NCBI GenBank assembly: GCA_000433175.1 | Contig: HF986622.1 | Coordinates: 23,202-87,201 of the forward strand | Length of the DNA stretch: 64,000 nucleotides | Reading direction: 5' to 3' | Source: Prevotella sp. CAG:1058 | Lineage (GTDB): Bacteria; Bacteroidota; Bacteroidia; Bacteroidales; Bacteroidaceae | In this document: positions 36,015 through 42,846 of the stretch, piece after piece | How positions within the stretch are numbered: position 1 is the stretch's first letter | Layout of the letters: every line of letters begins with the position of its first letter | The notes under the pieces: model-generated | The model's database searches: none | What the model was told of the DNA's origin: nothing | Seen by the model: the letters and a program-made list of their open reading frames with translations, nothing else | Position numbers and translations under genes: made by a program

Positions 36015-36066
36015 GCTTTTTATATGTTTTACAAGTAATGTTGCGTGTTTACACAGAATTCAGCTA

Positions 36067-36097
36067 TTTTCAGGTTCGACATTTTTTAGTATCTTTG
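36067..36097 (+). promoter_or_regulatory. Promoter for sodium:solute symporter, almost at the start codon
   Basis: TTTT (36067-36070), 19-bp spacer, TATCTTTG (36090-36097). The -7 box ends 5 bp before ATG 36103, so the transcript should begin at or within a base or two of the start codon. Confidence 0.7.
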
Positions 36098-36102
36098 CAG
36101 CC

Positions 36103-37518
36103 ATGTTGGTAATATTGACAGTATTGGCCTATTTCGGCGTATTATATTTATTCAGCCGCCTGACATCAGTTCATGCGACCAATAATACGTTTTACCATGC
36201 GGATGGCAAATCGCCATGGGGCATGGTGGCGTTCGGCATGATAGGTGCCACTATTTCAGGAGTCAGCTTTGTTTCCGTACCTGGCATGGTTATCGGTCAG
36301 AACATGTTTTATATACAGACATGTCTTGGTTTCATTGTCGGCTATTTTGTCATTGCGTTTGTCCTGTTGCCGATTTATTATAAGATAAATCTGACAACCA
36401 TATACAGTTACCTGTTGAAACGTTTAGGACGGAGGTCATATAAGACAGGTGCGGCTTTTTTTATTATTTCAGACTTGACCGGCGCAGCGGTCAAGTTTTA
36501 TGTAGCATGCATCATACTTCAACGTTTCGTTCTCGATGCTTACGGCGTACCGTTTGCCGTTACCGTTCCTGCGTTGATGTTGCTGATATGGTTGTATACA
36601 CACAAAGGAGGCATTAAGACATTGGTTTGGACGGACACGTTCCAGACTTTGTGCATGCTTGTCGCCCTTGTGCTCATTATTGTAAGTGTTGCCGGCAAGC
36701 TTGGACTTGGCTTTGGCGAGGCCGTTACTATGGTGGCGGCAAGTCCGATGAGTAGGATTTTCATGTTTGACGATTGGATGTCGCCTCATAATTTCTGGAA
36801 ACAGTTTGTCAGTGGTATTTTCATTGTCGTCGTCATGACAGGCCTTAACCAAAACATGATGCAGAAAAATCTAACATGCAAGACGTTGCGCGAGGCTCAG
36901 AAAGACATGTGTACGTATGGTTTCGCCTTTGTGCCTGTAAACATTCTGTTCATGTCTCTTGGAGTCTTACTTGTAATGCTCGTAAATAAGGAAGGATTGC
37001 AACTGCCTCAAAATCCTGACGACCTGTTGCCCATGTTTGCTGCTACCGGTCAGTTGGGTAGTGTCGTGACGGTGCTTTTCATAATCGGCGTGGTGGCCGC
37101 ATCGGCAAGCACTGTCGACTCGTCACTGACAGCACTTACTACAAGTTTTTGTGTCGACTTAAAGGAGAAACCTGATGACGAGCGCTTGCGCCGTCGTGTA
37201 CATGCCGGCATTACTGTCGTTTTTATATTGTTTATATTGGCATTCAGGGCTTTAAACTCTACAAGCGTCATAGACGCCGTATATGTTTTATGCTCATATA
37301 CATACGGTCCGCTGTTGGGCTTGTTCGCTTTCGGCCTGCTTACCAAACGGCAGACTGACGACCGCATTGTTCCTTATATATGTGTCGCGTCTCCATTGGT
37401 ATGTCTTGTTCTTGATTTTCTTACTTCACAATTTACAAGTTACAAGTTCGGATATGAACTCCTGCTGCTTAACGGAATGTTGACTGCCGGTGGCATGTTT
37501 ATTAACGTAAAACGGTGA
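36103..37518 (+). CDS. Sodium:solute symporter family transporter
   Basis: A 471-residue inner-membrane protein with about 13 helices, of the SSS family. It has VAFGMIGATISGVSFVSVPGMV (helices 1-2, usual Na+-site region), TGAAVKFYVACIILQRF, TVLFIIGVVAASASTVDSSLTALTTSF (the Na+-binding Ser/Thr helix) and DAVYVLCSYTYGPLLGLFAFG. The solute is unknown. ATG 36103 is chosen because family members begin at this helix; the frame is open to 36013 but that lies upstream of the promoter. Its stop codon falls inside the terminator stem. Confidence 0.9.
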   Translation: MLVILTVLAYFGVLYLFSRLTSVHATNNTFYHADGKSPWGMVAFGMIGATISGVSFVSVPGMVIGQNMFYIQTCLGFIVGYFVIAFVLLPIYYKINLTTIYSYLLKRLGRRSYKTGAAFFIISDLTGAAVKFYVACIILQRFVLDAYGVPFAVTVPALMLLIWLYTHKGGIKTLVWTDTFQTLCMLVALVLIIVSVAGKLGLGFGEAVTMVAASPMSRIFMFDDWMSPHNFWKQFVSGIFIVVVMTGLNQNMMQKNLTCKTLREAQKDMCTYGFAFVPVNILFMSLGVLLVMLVNKEGLQLPQNPDDLLPMFAATGQLGSVVTVLFIIGVVAASASTVDSSLTALTTSFCVDLKEKPDDERLRRRVHAGITVVFILFILAFRALNSTSVIDAVYVLCSYTYGPLLGLFAFGLLTKRQTDDRIVPYICVASPLVCLVLDFLTSQFTSYKFGYELLLLNGMLTAGGMFINVKR

Positions 37519-37563
37519 AAAAGCAGTCTTATATTTAGTTGGTAAGGCTTGCTTTTTCACCGT
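37512..37563. terminator. Terminator shared by symporter gene and trxB
   Basis: Perfect 14-bp stem ACGGTGAAAAAGCA (37512-37525)/TGCTTTTTCACCGT (37550-37563). The symporter stop codon TGA (37516-37518) lies in the left arm. It lies between converging genes. Confidence 0.8.
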
Positions 37564-37586
37564 ATGAATATATTCCGTATTGATTT

Positions 37587-38537
37587 TTATACGATTCCCT
37601 TTTCCCTCAAATACCTGTCAGCTTCGATAGCTGCGCGGCATCCGCTTGCGGCAGCTGTTATTGCTTGACGGTAGTGCGGGTCTGCAACATCACCGGCAGC
37701 AAACACTCCGGGAACCTTTGTTACGGGAGTACCCGGTTCGGTTATAATGTATCCGGTCTCGTCTGTGTCGAGCCATTCTTTGAATACATCGCTGTTCGGT
37801 TTGTGTCCGATAGCGAGGAAGAAGCCGTCGATAGGCAAATCGTACCTTTCTTCATCGGCTTCGCCGAGACGTTTTACTACATGCGCTCCTTCGACACCGT
37901 TTTCACCGTATAGTCCCAGGGTGTTGTGTTCAAAGAGAATTTCTATATTTTCAGCCTCTTTTACGCGGCGCTGCATTACTTCTGACGCACGCAGGAAAGG
38001 TTTGCGTACAATCATATAGACCTTCTTTGCCAATCCTGCAAGGTATAATGCTTCTTCACAAGCCGTATCTCCGCCGCCTACAACGGCAACTGTTTTTTTG
38101 CGGTAGAAGAATCCATCGCATGTTGCGCAGGCTGACACGCCTTCGCCTTTGTACTTCTCTTCATCAGATAGTCCGAGATATTTTGCAGATGCTCCGGTAG
38201 CAATGATAACAGTGTCAGCACATACTACATCGCCATTGTCGGTCGTCAAGGTGTATGGAGCCTTGCTGAAGTCGGCTTTAACTATTACGCCGTCACGTAT
38301 GTCTGTTCCGAAGCGTTCAGCTTGTGTCCTGAAGTCAAGCATCATCTGGTTGCCGTCCACGCCTTCCGGATATCCGGGAAAATTCTCAACGACAGTTGTC
38401 TGGGTTAGCTGTCCGCCTGTCTGTAGGCCACAATATATTACCGGATTAAGGTTGGCTCGCGCTGCATATATTGCCGCTGTGTAGCCTGCTGGACCGCTGC
38501 CGATTATCAGGCAGCGTACTTTCTCTTTTTGTTCCAT
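37587..38537 (-). CDS. trxB: Thioredoxin reductase
   Basis: NADPH-dependent flavoenzyme that reduces thioredoxin. The 316-residue protein has the FAD motif LIIGSGPAGYTAAIYAARA at the N terminus, the redox-active CATC pair in SACATCDGFF and an NADPH-binding VVGGGDTACEEALYLA. It ends with PGVFAAGDVADPHYRQAITAAASG (second FAD motif). The length is normal for low-Mr TrxB. It is downstream of the glutathione peroxidase gene on the same strand, separated by a hairpin. Confidence 0.97.
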   Translation of the reverse strand: MEQKEKVRCLIIGSGPAGYTAAIYAARANLNPVIYCGLQTGGQLTQTTVVENFPGYPEGVDGNQMMLDFRTQAERFGTDIRDGVIVKADFSKAPYTLTTDNGDVVCADTVIIATGASAKYLGLSDEEKYKGEGVSACATCDGFFYRKKTVAVVGGGDTACEEALYLAGLAKKVYMIVRKPFLRASEVMQRRVKEAENIEILFEHNTLGLYGENGVEGAHVVKRLGEADEERYDLPIDGFFLAIGHKPNSDVFKEWLDTDETGYIITEPGTPVTKVPGVFAAGDVADPHYRQAITAAASGCRAAIEADRYLREKGIV

Positions 38538-38579
38538 GGTTAATTGACTAAGATTAGAAGTCGTTATTTAATAGATTAA

Positions 38580-38632
38580 GGACTAAGAAAATTACTTTGT
38601 CATTGACAATATGATTGCAATCTTCTTAGTCC
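38580..38632 (-). terminator. Hairpin between gpx and trxB
   Basis: GGACTAAGAA (38580-38589) pairs with TTCTTAGTCC (38623-38632), 10 bp, with a long loop that contains a smaller ATTG/CAAT repeat. It is 30 bp past the gpx stop on the minus strand. The large loop makes it a weaker terminator than others here. Confidence 0.55.
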
Positions 38633-38662
38633 GTATAATTAATGGACTCCTAACTTTTGAGT

Positions 38663-39214
38663 TTATTTAAGGAGTTCAACGATTTGCTTTTCTATGTTTT
38701 CAATTTTTTCGGTAGGTTCAAAGCGAGCAACTACCATTCCCTTTTTGTCTACGAGGAATTTGGTGAAGTTCCATTTAATGTCTGACTTGCTCTTATAGTC
38801 AGGGTCCTCCTTTGACAGCATTTCGTCAAGAATGTGTGTCAGCGGATGGCTCTCGTCCCAGCCGGCAAATCCTTTCTGGCTTGTCAGGAATTTATATAAC
38901 GGATCAGCATCTTCGCCGTTTACCTTAATCTTCTTGAAACGGGGGAACTCTGTTCCGTATGTTAATTTGCAGAATTCATGTATTGACTCGTCTGTTCCTG
39001 GTGCCTGGGCTCCGAATTGGTTGCAGGGGAAGTCCAATATTGTAAATGCGTCGCTGCGATGCCTTTCGTAGAGTTTCTCCAGTTCCTCATATTGTGGAGT
39101 GAATCCGCACTTAGTTGCGGTGTTTACTATCAGTAAAACTTCGTTCGCATATTCTTTGAGCGATACGTCTTTTCCTTTCCTGTCTTTGACAGTGAAATCA
39201 TAAACTGTTTTCAT
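38663..39214 (-). CDS. Glutathione peroxidase-family thiol peroxidase
   Basis: Reduces hydroperoxides; bacterial Cys-type members usually use thioredoxin, which fits the neighbouring trxB. The 183-residue protein has the peroxidatic Cys in NTATKCGFTPQY (Cys, not selenocysteine), Gln in LDFPCNQFG and Trp-Asn in IKWNFTKFLVD, completing the catalytic tetrad. The start is ATG 39214 (MKTVYDFTVKDRKGK); the open frame extends to 39262 but runs through the -7 box. Confidence 0.95.
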   Translation of the reverse strand: MKTVYDFTVKDRKGKDVSLKEYANEVLLIVNTATKCGFTPQYEELEKLYERHRSDAFTILDFPCNQFGAQAPGTDESIHEFCKLTYGTEFPRFKKIKVNGEDADPLYKFLTSQKGFAGWDESHPLTHILDEMLSKEDPDYKSKSDIKWNFTKFLVDKKGMVVARFEPTEKIENIEKQIVELLK

Positions 39215-39259
39215 TTTATTTGTTTTTGATAACTTGTTTGTTTGCAAATATTCTTTGTG

Positions 39260-39290
39260 CAAAGATAAGGAAAAAGCTTATCAAAACAAA
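39260..39290 (-). promoter_or_regulatory. Promoter for glutathione peroxidase gene
   Basis: On the minus strand TTTG (39287-39290), 19-bp spacer, TATCTTTG (39260-39267), both perfect. The leader is about 40 nt. Confidence 0.85.
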
Positions 39291-39407
39291 ATTTGCGACC
39301 TTTTATTAAGTTAAATGTTGGCATTGGAATAGTGTTAAGATTTATTTGGTTTGGGGAATAATTACTTTACTTTGTAGGGAAAACCCTATGAATAATATGG
39401 ATTTTTG

Positions 39408-39439
39408 TTTGCCGGTGCATTTTTTAAGTATTATATTTG
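39408..39439 (+). promoter_or_regulatory. Promoter for the lipoprotein gene at 39470
   Basis: TTTG (39408-39411), 20-bp spacer, TATATTTG (39432-39439), both perfect. It is 30 bp before the ATG. Confidence 0.85.
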
Positions 39440-39469
39440 CAAAAAATTAACAACTAAAAACAATATATT

Positions 39470-40018
39470 ATGAAAAAGTTTATCTCGATAATCTCTGTCA
39501 TCATATTTGCAGTCACTCCGTTTACGTTCGTCAGCTGCGATGAAGATTATGAAATAGCAGATACGTTGTGGGGTGTATGGGAAGGCAAAATGTATGTGCA
39601 GTCGACCTGGAACGGCCAGACTTACATGTCAAGTTATTCTGTAATACAATTCGACCGTGCGCCTAACCATTATGATTCTGGTACCGGATATTGGATTGAT
39701 TACTATTCAGGCGCTCCTTGGGATTATTTTGCAAGCCATATTGACTGGATTGTCAGCAACGGCACCATAAAAATTTACTCGTATGAGGACGATTCTTATT
39801 ATTATATTTACGATTATTCGTTGTCTGACAATCATTTTTCCGGGGTGATAGATAGCGAATACGGCGACCCTATGGAGTTCTATCTACGCAAAACCGCTTC
39901 TCCTGATTGGGGCGATGTAGACTGGGGATGGAATTATTCACAAGATTGGGGTTGGGACTATTCAAGTCGTGCCGCCGCACAACAGCCTGTCAGAACGATT
40001 GGAACGGGCCAAGAATAG
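39470..40018 (+). CDS. Hypothetical Tyr/Trp-rich lipoprotein
   Basis: A 182-residue predicted lipoprotein (FTFVSC, Cys23, followed by Asp-Glu-Asp, an export signal often seen in Bacteroidetes surface lipoproteins). The mature part begins DTLWGVWEGKMYVQSTW, resembling the first strand of lipocalin-like domains, and is extremely rich in Tyr, Trp and Asp. A W-G-x-D repeat lies near residues 150-165 (DWGDVDWGWNYSQDWGWDY). I recognise no family. It has a strong promoter and terminator of its own. Confidence 0.85.
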   Translation: MKKFISIISVIIFAVTPFTFVSCDEDYEIADTLWGVWEGKMYVQSTWNGQTYMSSYSVIQFDRAPNHYDSGTGYWIDYYSGAPWDYFASHIDWIVSNGTIKIYSYEDDSYYYIYDYSLSDNHFSGVIDSEYGDPMEFYLRKTASPDWGDVDWGWNYSQDWGWDYSSRAAAQQPVRTIGTGQE

Positions 40019-40063
40019 GCGATAATATAATGTTGAATTAGTATAACCGTTCATTAAATAATT

Positions 40064-40108
40064 AAAAATCGGCTGGATATTTCAATAATTTATATCCAGC
40101 CGATTTTT
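40064..40108. terminator. Terminator between lipoprotein gene and the MBL/nuclease cassette
   Basis: Perfect 17-bp stem: AAAAATCGGCTGGATAT (40064-40080)/ATATCCAGCCGATTTTT (40092-40108). Bidirectional, between converging genes. Confidence 0.9.
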
Positions 40109-40165
40109 ATATACATTTGAAAAGTGTCCTTATTATTTAAGTATGTTTCAGTTGACCATGTTTGC

Positions 40166-41449
40166 TTATACAAATTCGATGTTTATATCGTTGTTTAAAT
40201 TACCACTTGTTGTTATGATTTTTTCCTGCAGTTTAGAAGAGATACCAATAGAAGAGAAATCAGTCCCTTTATCCCTATGAACTGGAAGAATTGCTAACCT
40301 GGGATTGGTCAATTCACATACATTACGTAATGCGTTAATTGTTGCATGTCCACTTGTATGCAGTTGTATCACATTCGTAAAATGTTCTTGTAATTTTACA
40401 TATTCTTCATTCCTGGTATCGTCTCTGTTGATATATCCATCCCACATTGAATAGATGAGAAGTGGCTTTTCCTCCATGGGTAATATAGGGAAAATTTGAT
40501 CTAGAAGTTTGTGAAACTTTTTGCTTGTTCGCACAAACATAGTGAAGCCATTGTTTAACATCCAATCTTTTAACTTAATGTTACAATCATTATAAGTGTA
40601 TACAGTACCGAATTTAAAACAAGAAGATTCCTTACCTGCCGAGGATTTTTTTGTTCCCGCTGTAGCGGAAAACAGATCAAGAATGTCTTTCTGATATTCA
40701 TCTGCTAGCAATGGACGAAAGGGAAACATGCTTCGGGTAGCATTCTTAAAACTTGCTAGTCGCTCCATATCTGTTGACGAACATTGAACAAATACATACT
40801 TATGTTTCTTCATCAGTTCGGCAGCTTTATGTGACAATGCAGATTCTGTCAGGATAGTTTCATCTTTTCGGGCAAGCATGGTACCTTCAATGATTAGCAA
40901 ATCTACCCGACCTATAAACTTTTTAATCGTGGGTATTAATCCTTTGCTTAGATAACCATGTCCACGAAAATCGCCTGTGTGTAATATTCGTTTACCTTCC
41001 GCTTCAATTAGAAACATATAGGCATCGTATGCAGAATGGCTGACAAAATATGGTGTTACCAAAATGTCTCCAAAACGCAATGTCTTGTTTTCATGAAACG
41101 TATGCATCCTTTTTAAGGTACGTAAATGTTGTTGGAACTTCTCTTGCTGAAAACATAATTGCTTGTATTTTCTGTAAATTACTTGTTTGGCAACATCGCC
41201 GATATATTGCGGCATGTTATCTGGTACGTGATAGAACAATCCAATATGGTCACTGTGGTAATGCGTGTAGAGTATAGCAGAACAGCCATCTGTGATTTCT
41301 GCTATTGTACGGTCATTATCGTAAGTGTCTTCATCTGTTGTGATATTAGGTAGGTTAAGCCCCAAATCAATGATGATGCTGGTATTGGCAGTTGATATAC
41401 GGGTAATCTGCCCGCCTATTTGTGTGGCGCGATAGATGGTTATTTGCAT
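40166..41449 (-). CDS. RNase J-like MBL/beta-CASP hydrolase (accessory cassette gene 2)
   Basis: A 427-residue metallo-beta-lactamase protein with the full nucleic-acid-processing layout: THYHSDH (His63, His65, Asp67, His68), VSHSAYDA (His138), HTGDFRGHG (Asp160), IIEGTMLAR, and a beta-CASP insert (residues 200-360). The insert is followed by LHTSGHATINAL (His368) and LAILPVH (His391). SGHA and PVH are the last motifs of RNase J/CPSF-type enzymes, so RNA or DNA is the likely substrate. It is shorter than RNase J and lacks its C-terminal domain. It overlaps the upstream PD-(D/E)XK gene by 10 bp. No family name is certain. Confidence 0.85.
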   Translation of the reverse strand: MQITIYRATQIGGQITRISTANTSIIIDLGLNLPNITTDEDTYDNDRTIAEITDGCSAILYTHYHSDHIGLFYHVPDNMPQYIGDVAKQVIYRKYKQLCFQQEKFQQHLRTLKRMHTFHENKTLRFGDILVTPYFVSHSAYDAYMFLIEAEGKRILHTGDFRGHGYLSKGLIPTIKKFIGRVDLLIIEGTMLARKDETILTESALSHKAAELMKKHKYVFVQCSSTDMERLASFKNATRSMFPFRPLLADEYQKDILDLFSATAGTKKSSAGKESSCFKFGTVYTYNDCNIKLKDWMLNNGFTMFVRTSKKFHKLLDQIFPILPMEEKPLLIYSMWDGYINRDDTRNEEYVKLQEHFTNVIQLHTSGHATINALRNVCELTNPRLAILPVHRDKGTDFSSIGISSKLQEKIITTSGNLNNDINIEFV

Positions 41450-42309
41450 AAATTTGGATAATCTATGATAACTGTTTCAAATATATTTCTTTTTTTCAGT
41501 TCCTCTATGTCTTTTTTGCGTTTTTCACGTCTTGGAGATAGTTTGACATTATAAGTATTTACAATTAATAGTATTGGTTTCATGGCAACATGTTCGATGT
41601 CAATTTTTCCATCCCATAACCCAATCCGTTTCTTAATTCGCAATAACTTAACATAATAATTTTTCAATACTTCTGCTTGTTCATGAATAAAACCACTATA
41701 TTTCGTCATTTGCTCAATAATTTCGGGCTCTTTTTTCTTACTTCTCAAACGGGAATCTGTTATTAACTTCAACTCTATAAAAGTCAATATGTTTCCTTTC
41801 AGTTTCACCAAGTCGAATCGGATTAGTTTGGATTTTCCTATACGATAGGCAAATTCAGAATCAACATAATGTTTGGGAAAGCGTAATTTCAGTTCTCCTT
41901 GAATCCATTTTTCGTTGGAAATATATACTGCGTTTTGTTCATCAGTTGCTTTTCTTTTGGAAAACTTATGATATTCTAAGCGGATTTTTTCTTTGATGGA
42001 TTCTAAGCCATTTTTGTTCTGGAGCATGACTATACAATCCTGATACAAATCAGTATCATCGGATTTGCCCAAATATTTTCGATGTGTTTCTGCTATAATT
42101 TTTCCACTTTTCCAACGGATAATAGCAACATTCCCTCCATAATAATATACGTTTATGTAGTTATCCTTACGGATTTCCACATAAAGCTCTTTATCTGTCA
42201 AAATGTTTTTCCACCATTGGGGTGGATTAGTCTCTAATTCTTGCCATAGGAGGCATTCTTCATTCAAGGCATCAAAACTGTTTTTTGTATAAGGTTTGGT
42301 CATATTCAT
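41440..42309 (-). CDS. PD-(D/E)XK nuclease-like protein (accessory cassette gene 1)
   Basis: A 289-residue protein of no named family that I recognise. The middle third carries a likely PD-(D/E)XK core: Asp166 in IRFDLVKLKG, 12 residues, Glu179-Leu-Lys181 (TFIELKLI), 18 residues, then Gln200-x3-Tyr204 (EQMTKY), the order found in RecB/Cas4-type nucleases. An upstream acidic helix residue may be Glu133 or Glu139. The N-terminal 125 residues are Trp/Tyr-rich and unassigned; the C terminus is basic (SPRREKRKKDIEELKKR). No TAnnTTTG promoter was seen upstream, unlike most genes here. It is coupled to the beta-CASP gene by overlap. Confidence 0.78.
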   Translation of the reverse strand: MNMTKPYTKNSFDALNEECLLWQELETNPPQWWKNILTDKELYVEIRKDNYINVYYYGGNVAIIRWKSGKIIAETHRKYLGKSDDTDLYQDCIVMLQNKNGLESIKEKIRLEYHKFSKRKATDEQNAVYISNEKWIQGELKLRFPKHYVDSEFAYRIGKSKLIRFDLVKLKGNILTFIELKLITDSRLRSKKKEPEIIEQMTKYSGFIHEQAEVLKNYYVKLLRIKKRIGLWDGKIDIEHVAMKPILLIVNTYNVKLSPRREKRKKDIEELKKRNIFETVIIDYPNLCK

Positions 42310-42695
42310 GACTTTAATATTATTGTTTTACCTATATATTCACAATTCCTGTTATTTAATTTTTTGCTTGTATATTTCCAATTCCAATAGCGATTATTAC
42401 GACTTTTTCTACAAAGAAATAATTTTTTCTCCATAATAACAAACCTTGTATTCAAAATTGTTATTATGATATGTTTTATTTTTGATTTCTGCATCAGTAA
42501 GAGATATTCGAATAAGAAATGTTATATTTCCTGTTACATTAAAACTCTTTATTCCTTATCTGTCTCCCAACCAGCATGTAATATACAATTGCTGGATGAA
42601 TCAAAAAAACACATGTTATTTTCTAATGAAAGGCGTATAAATAGATTTGATTTTAAACGGAATGCAAGCAAACGGGTGTATATAGGTTATAAATT
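42310..42695. other. Very AT-rich region upstream of the nuclease cassette
   Basis: No supported gene. Short frames on both strands (minus 42306-42494, plus 42466-42699) have no domain-like sequence and overlap each other. It may hold the cassette promoter, but no consensus element was found. Confidence 0.45.
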
Positions 42696-42798
42696 ATAAA
42701 CCGCTTGTTTACGAGTTGTAATTAAGCTGTTTCTGAAGTGAAAACAAGCGGTTTTTTGATCGTAAACAAGCGGTTTTTTCAAGCTAAACCAACTATTC
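42696..42798. repeat. 22-bp-period palindromic array, locus 5 (5 units, variant core)
   Basis: Cores at 42696, 42718, 42740, 42762 and 42784: ATAAACCGCTTGTTT, GTAATTAAGCTGTTT, GAAAACAAGCGGTTT, GTAAACAAGCGGTTT, CTAAACCAACTATTC. Spacing is exactly 22 bp. The third and fourth cores are nearly identical direct copies, and the first is an inverted copy of them over 13 bp (AAACAAGCGGTTT). The fifth is degenerate. The core differs from the usual GGTNACC form, but period and A/T flanks are the same. It is 49 bp past the mfd stop. Confidence 0.8.
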
Positions 42799-42846
42799 TG
42801 AATTATGAGGTTAGAATGTTGCCTGTTATAGCATCAATATAACAAT

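Noticed and set aside
42306-42494. 62-codon minus-strand ORF upstream of the nuclease cassette
   Set aside because: Low-complexity Lys/Asn/Ile product in AT-rich DNA, no promoter or conserved motif.
42466-42699. 77-codon plus-strand ORF near the mfd 3' end
   Set aside because: No recognisable features and overlaps the opposite-strand frame and a repeat unit.
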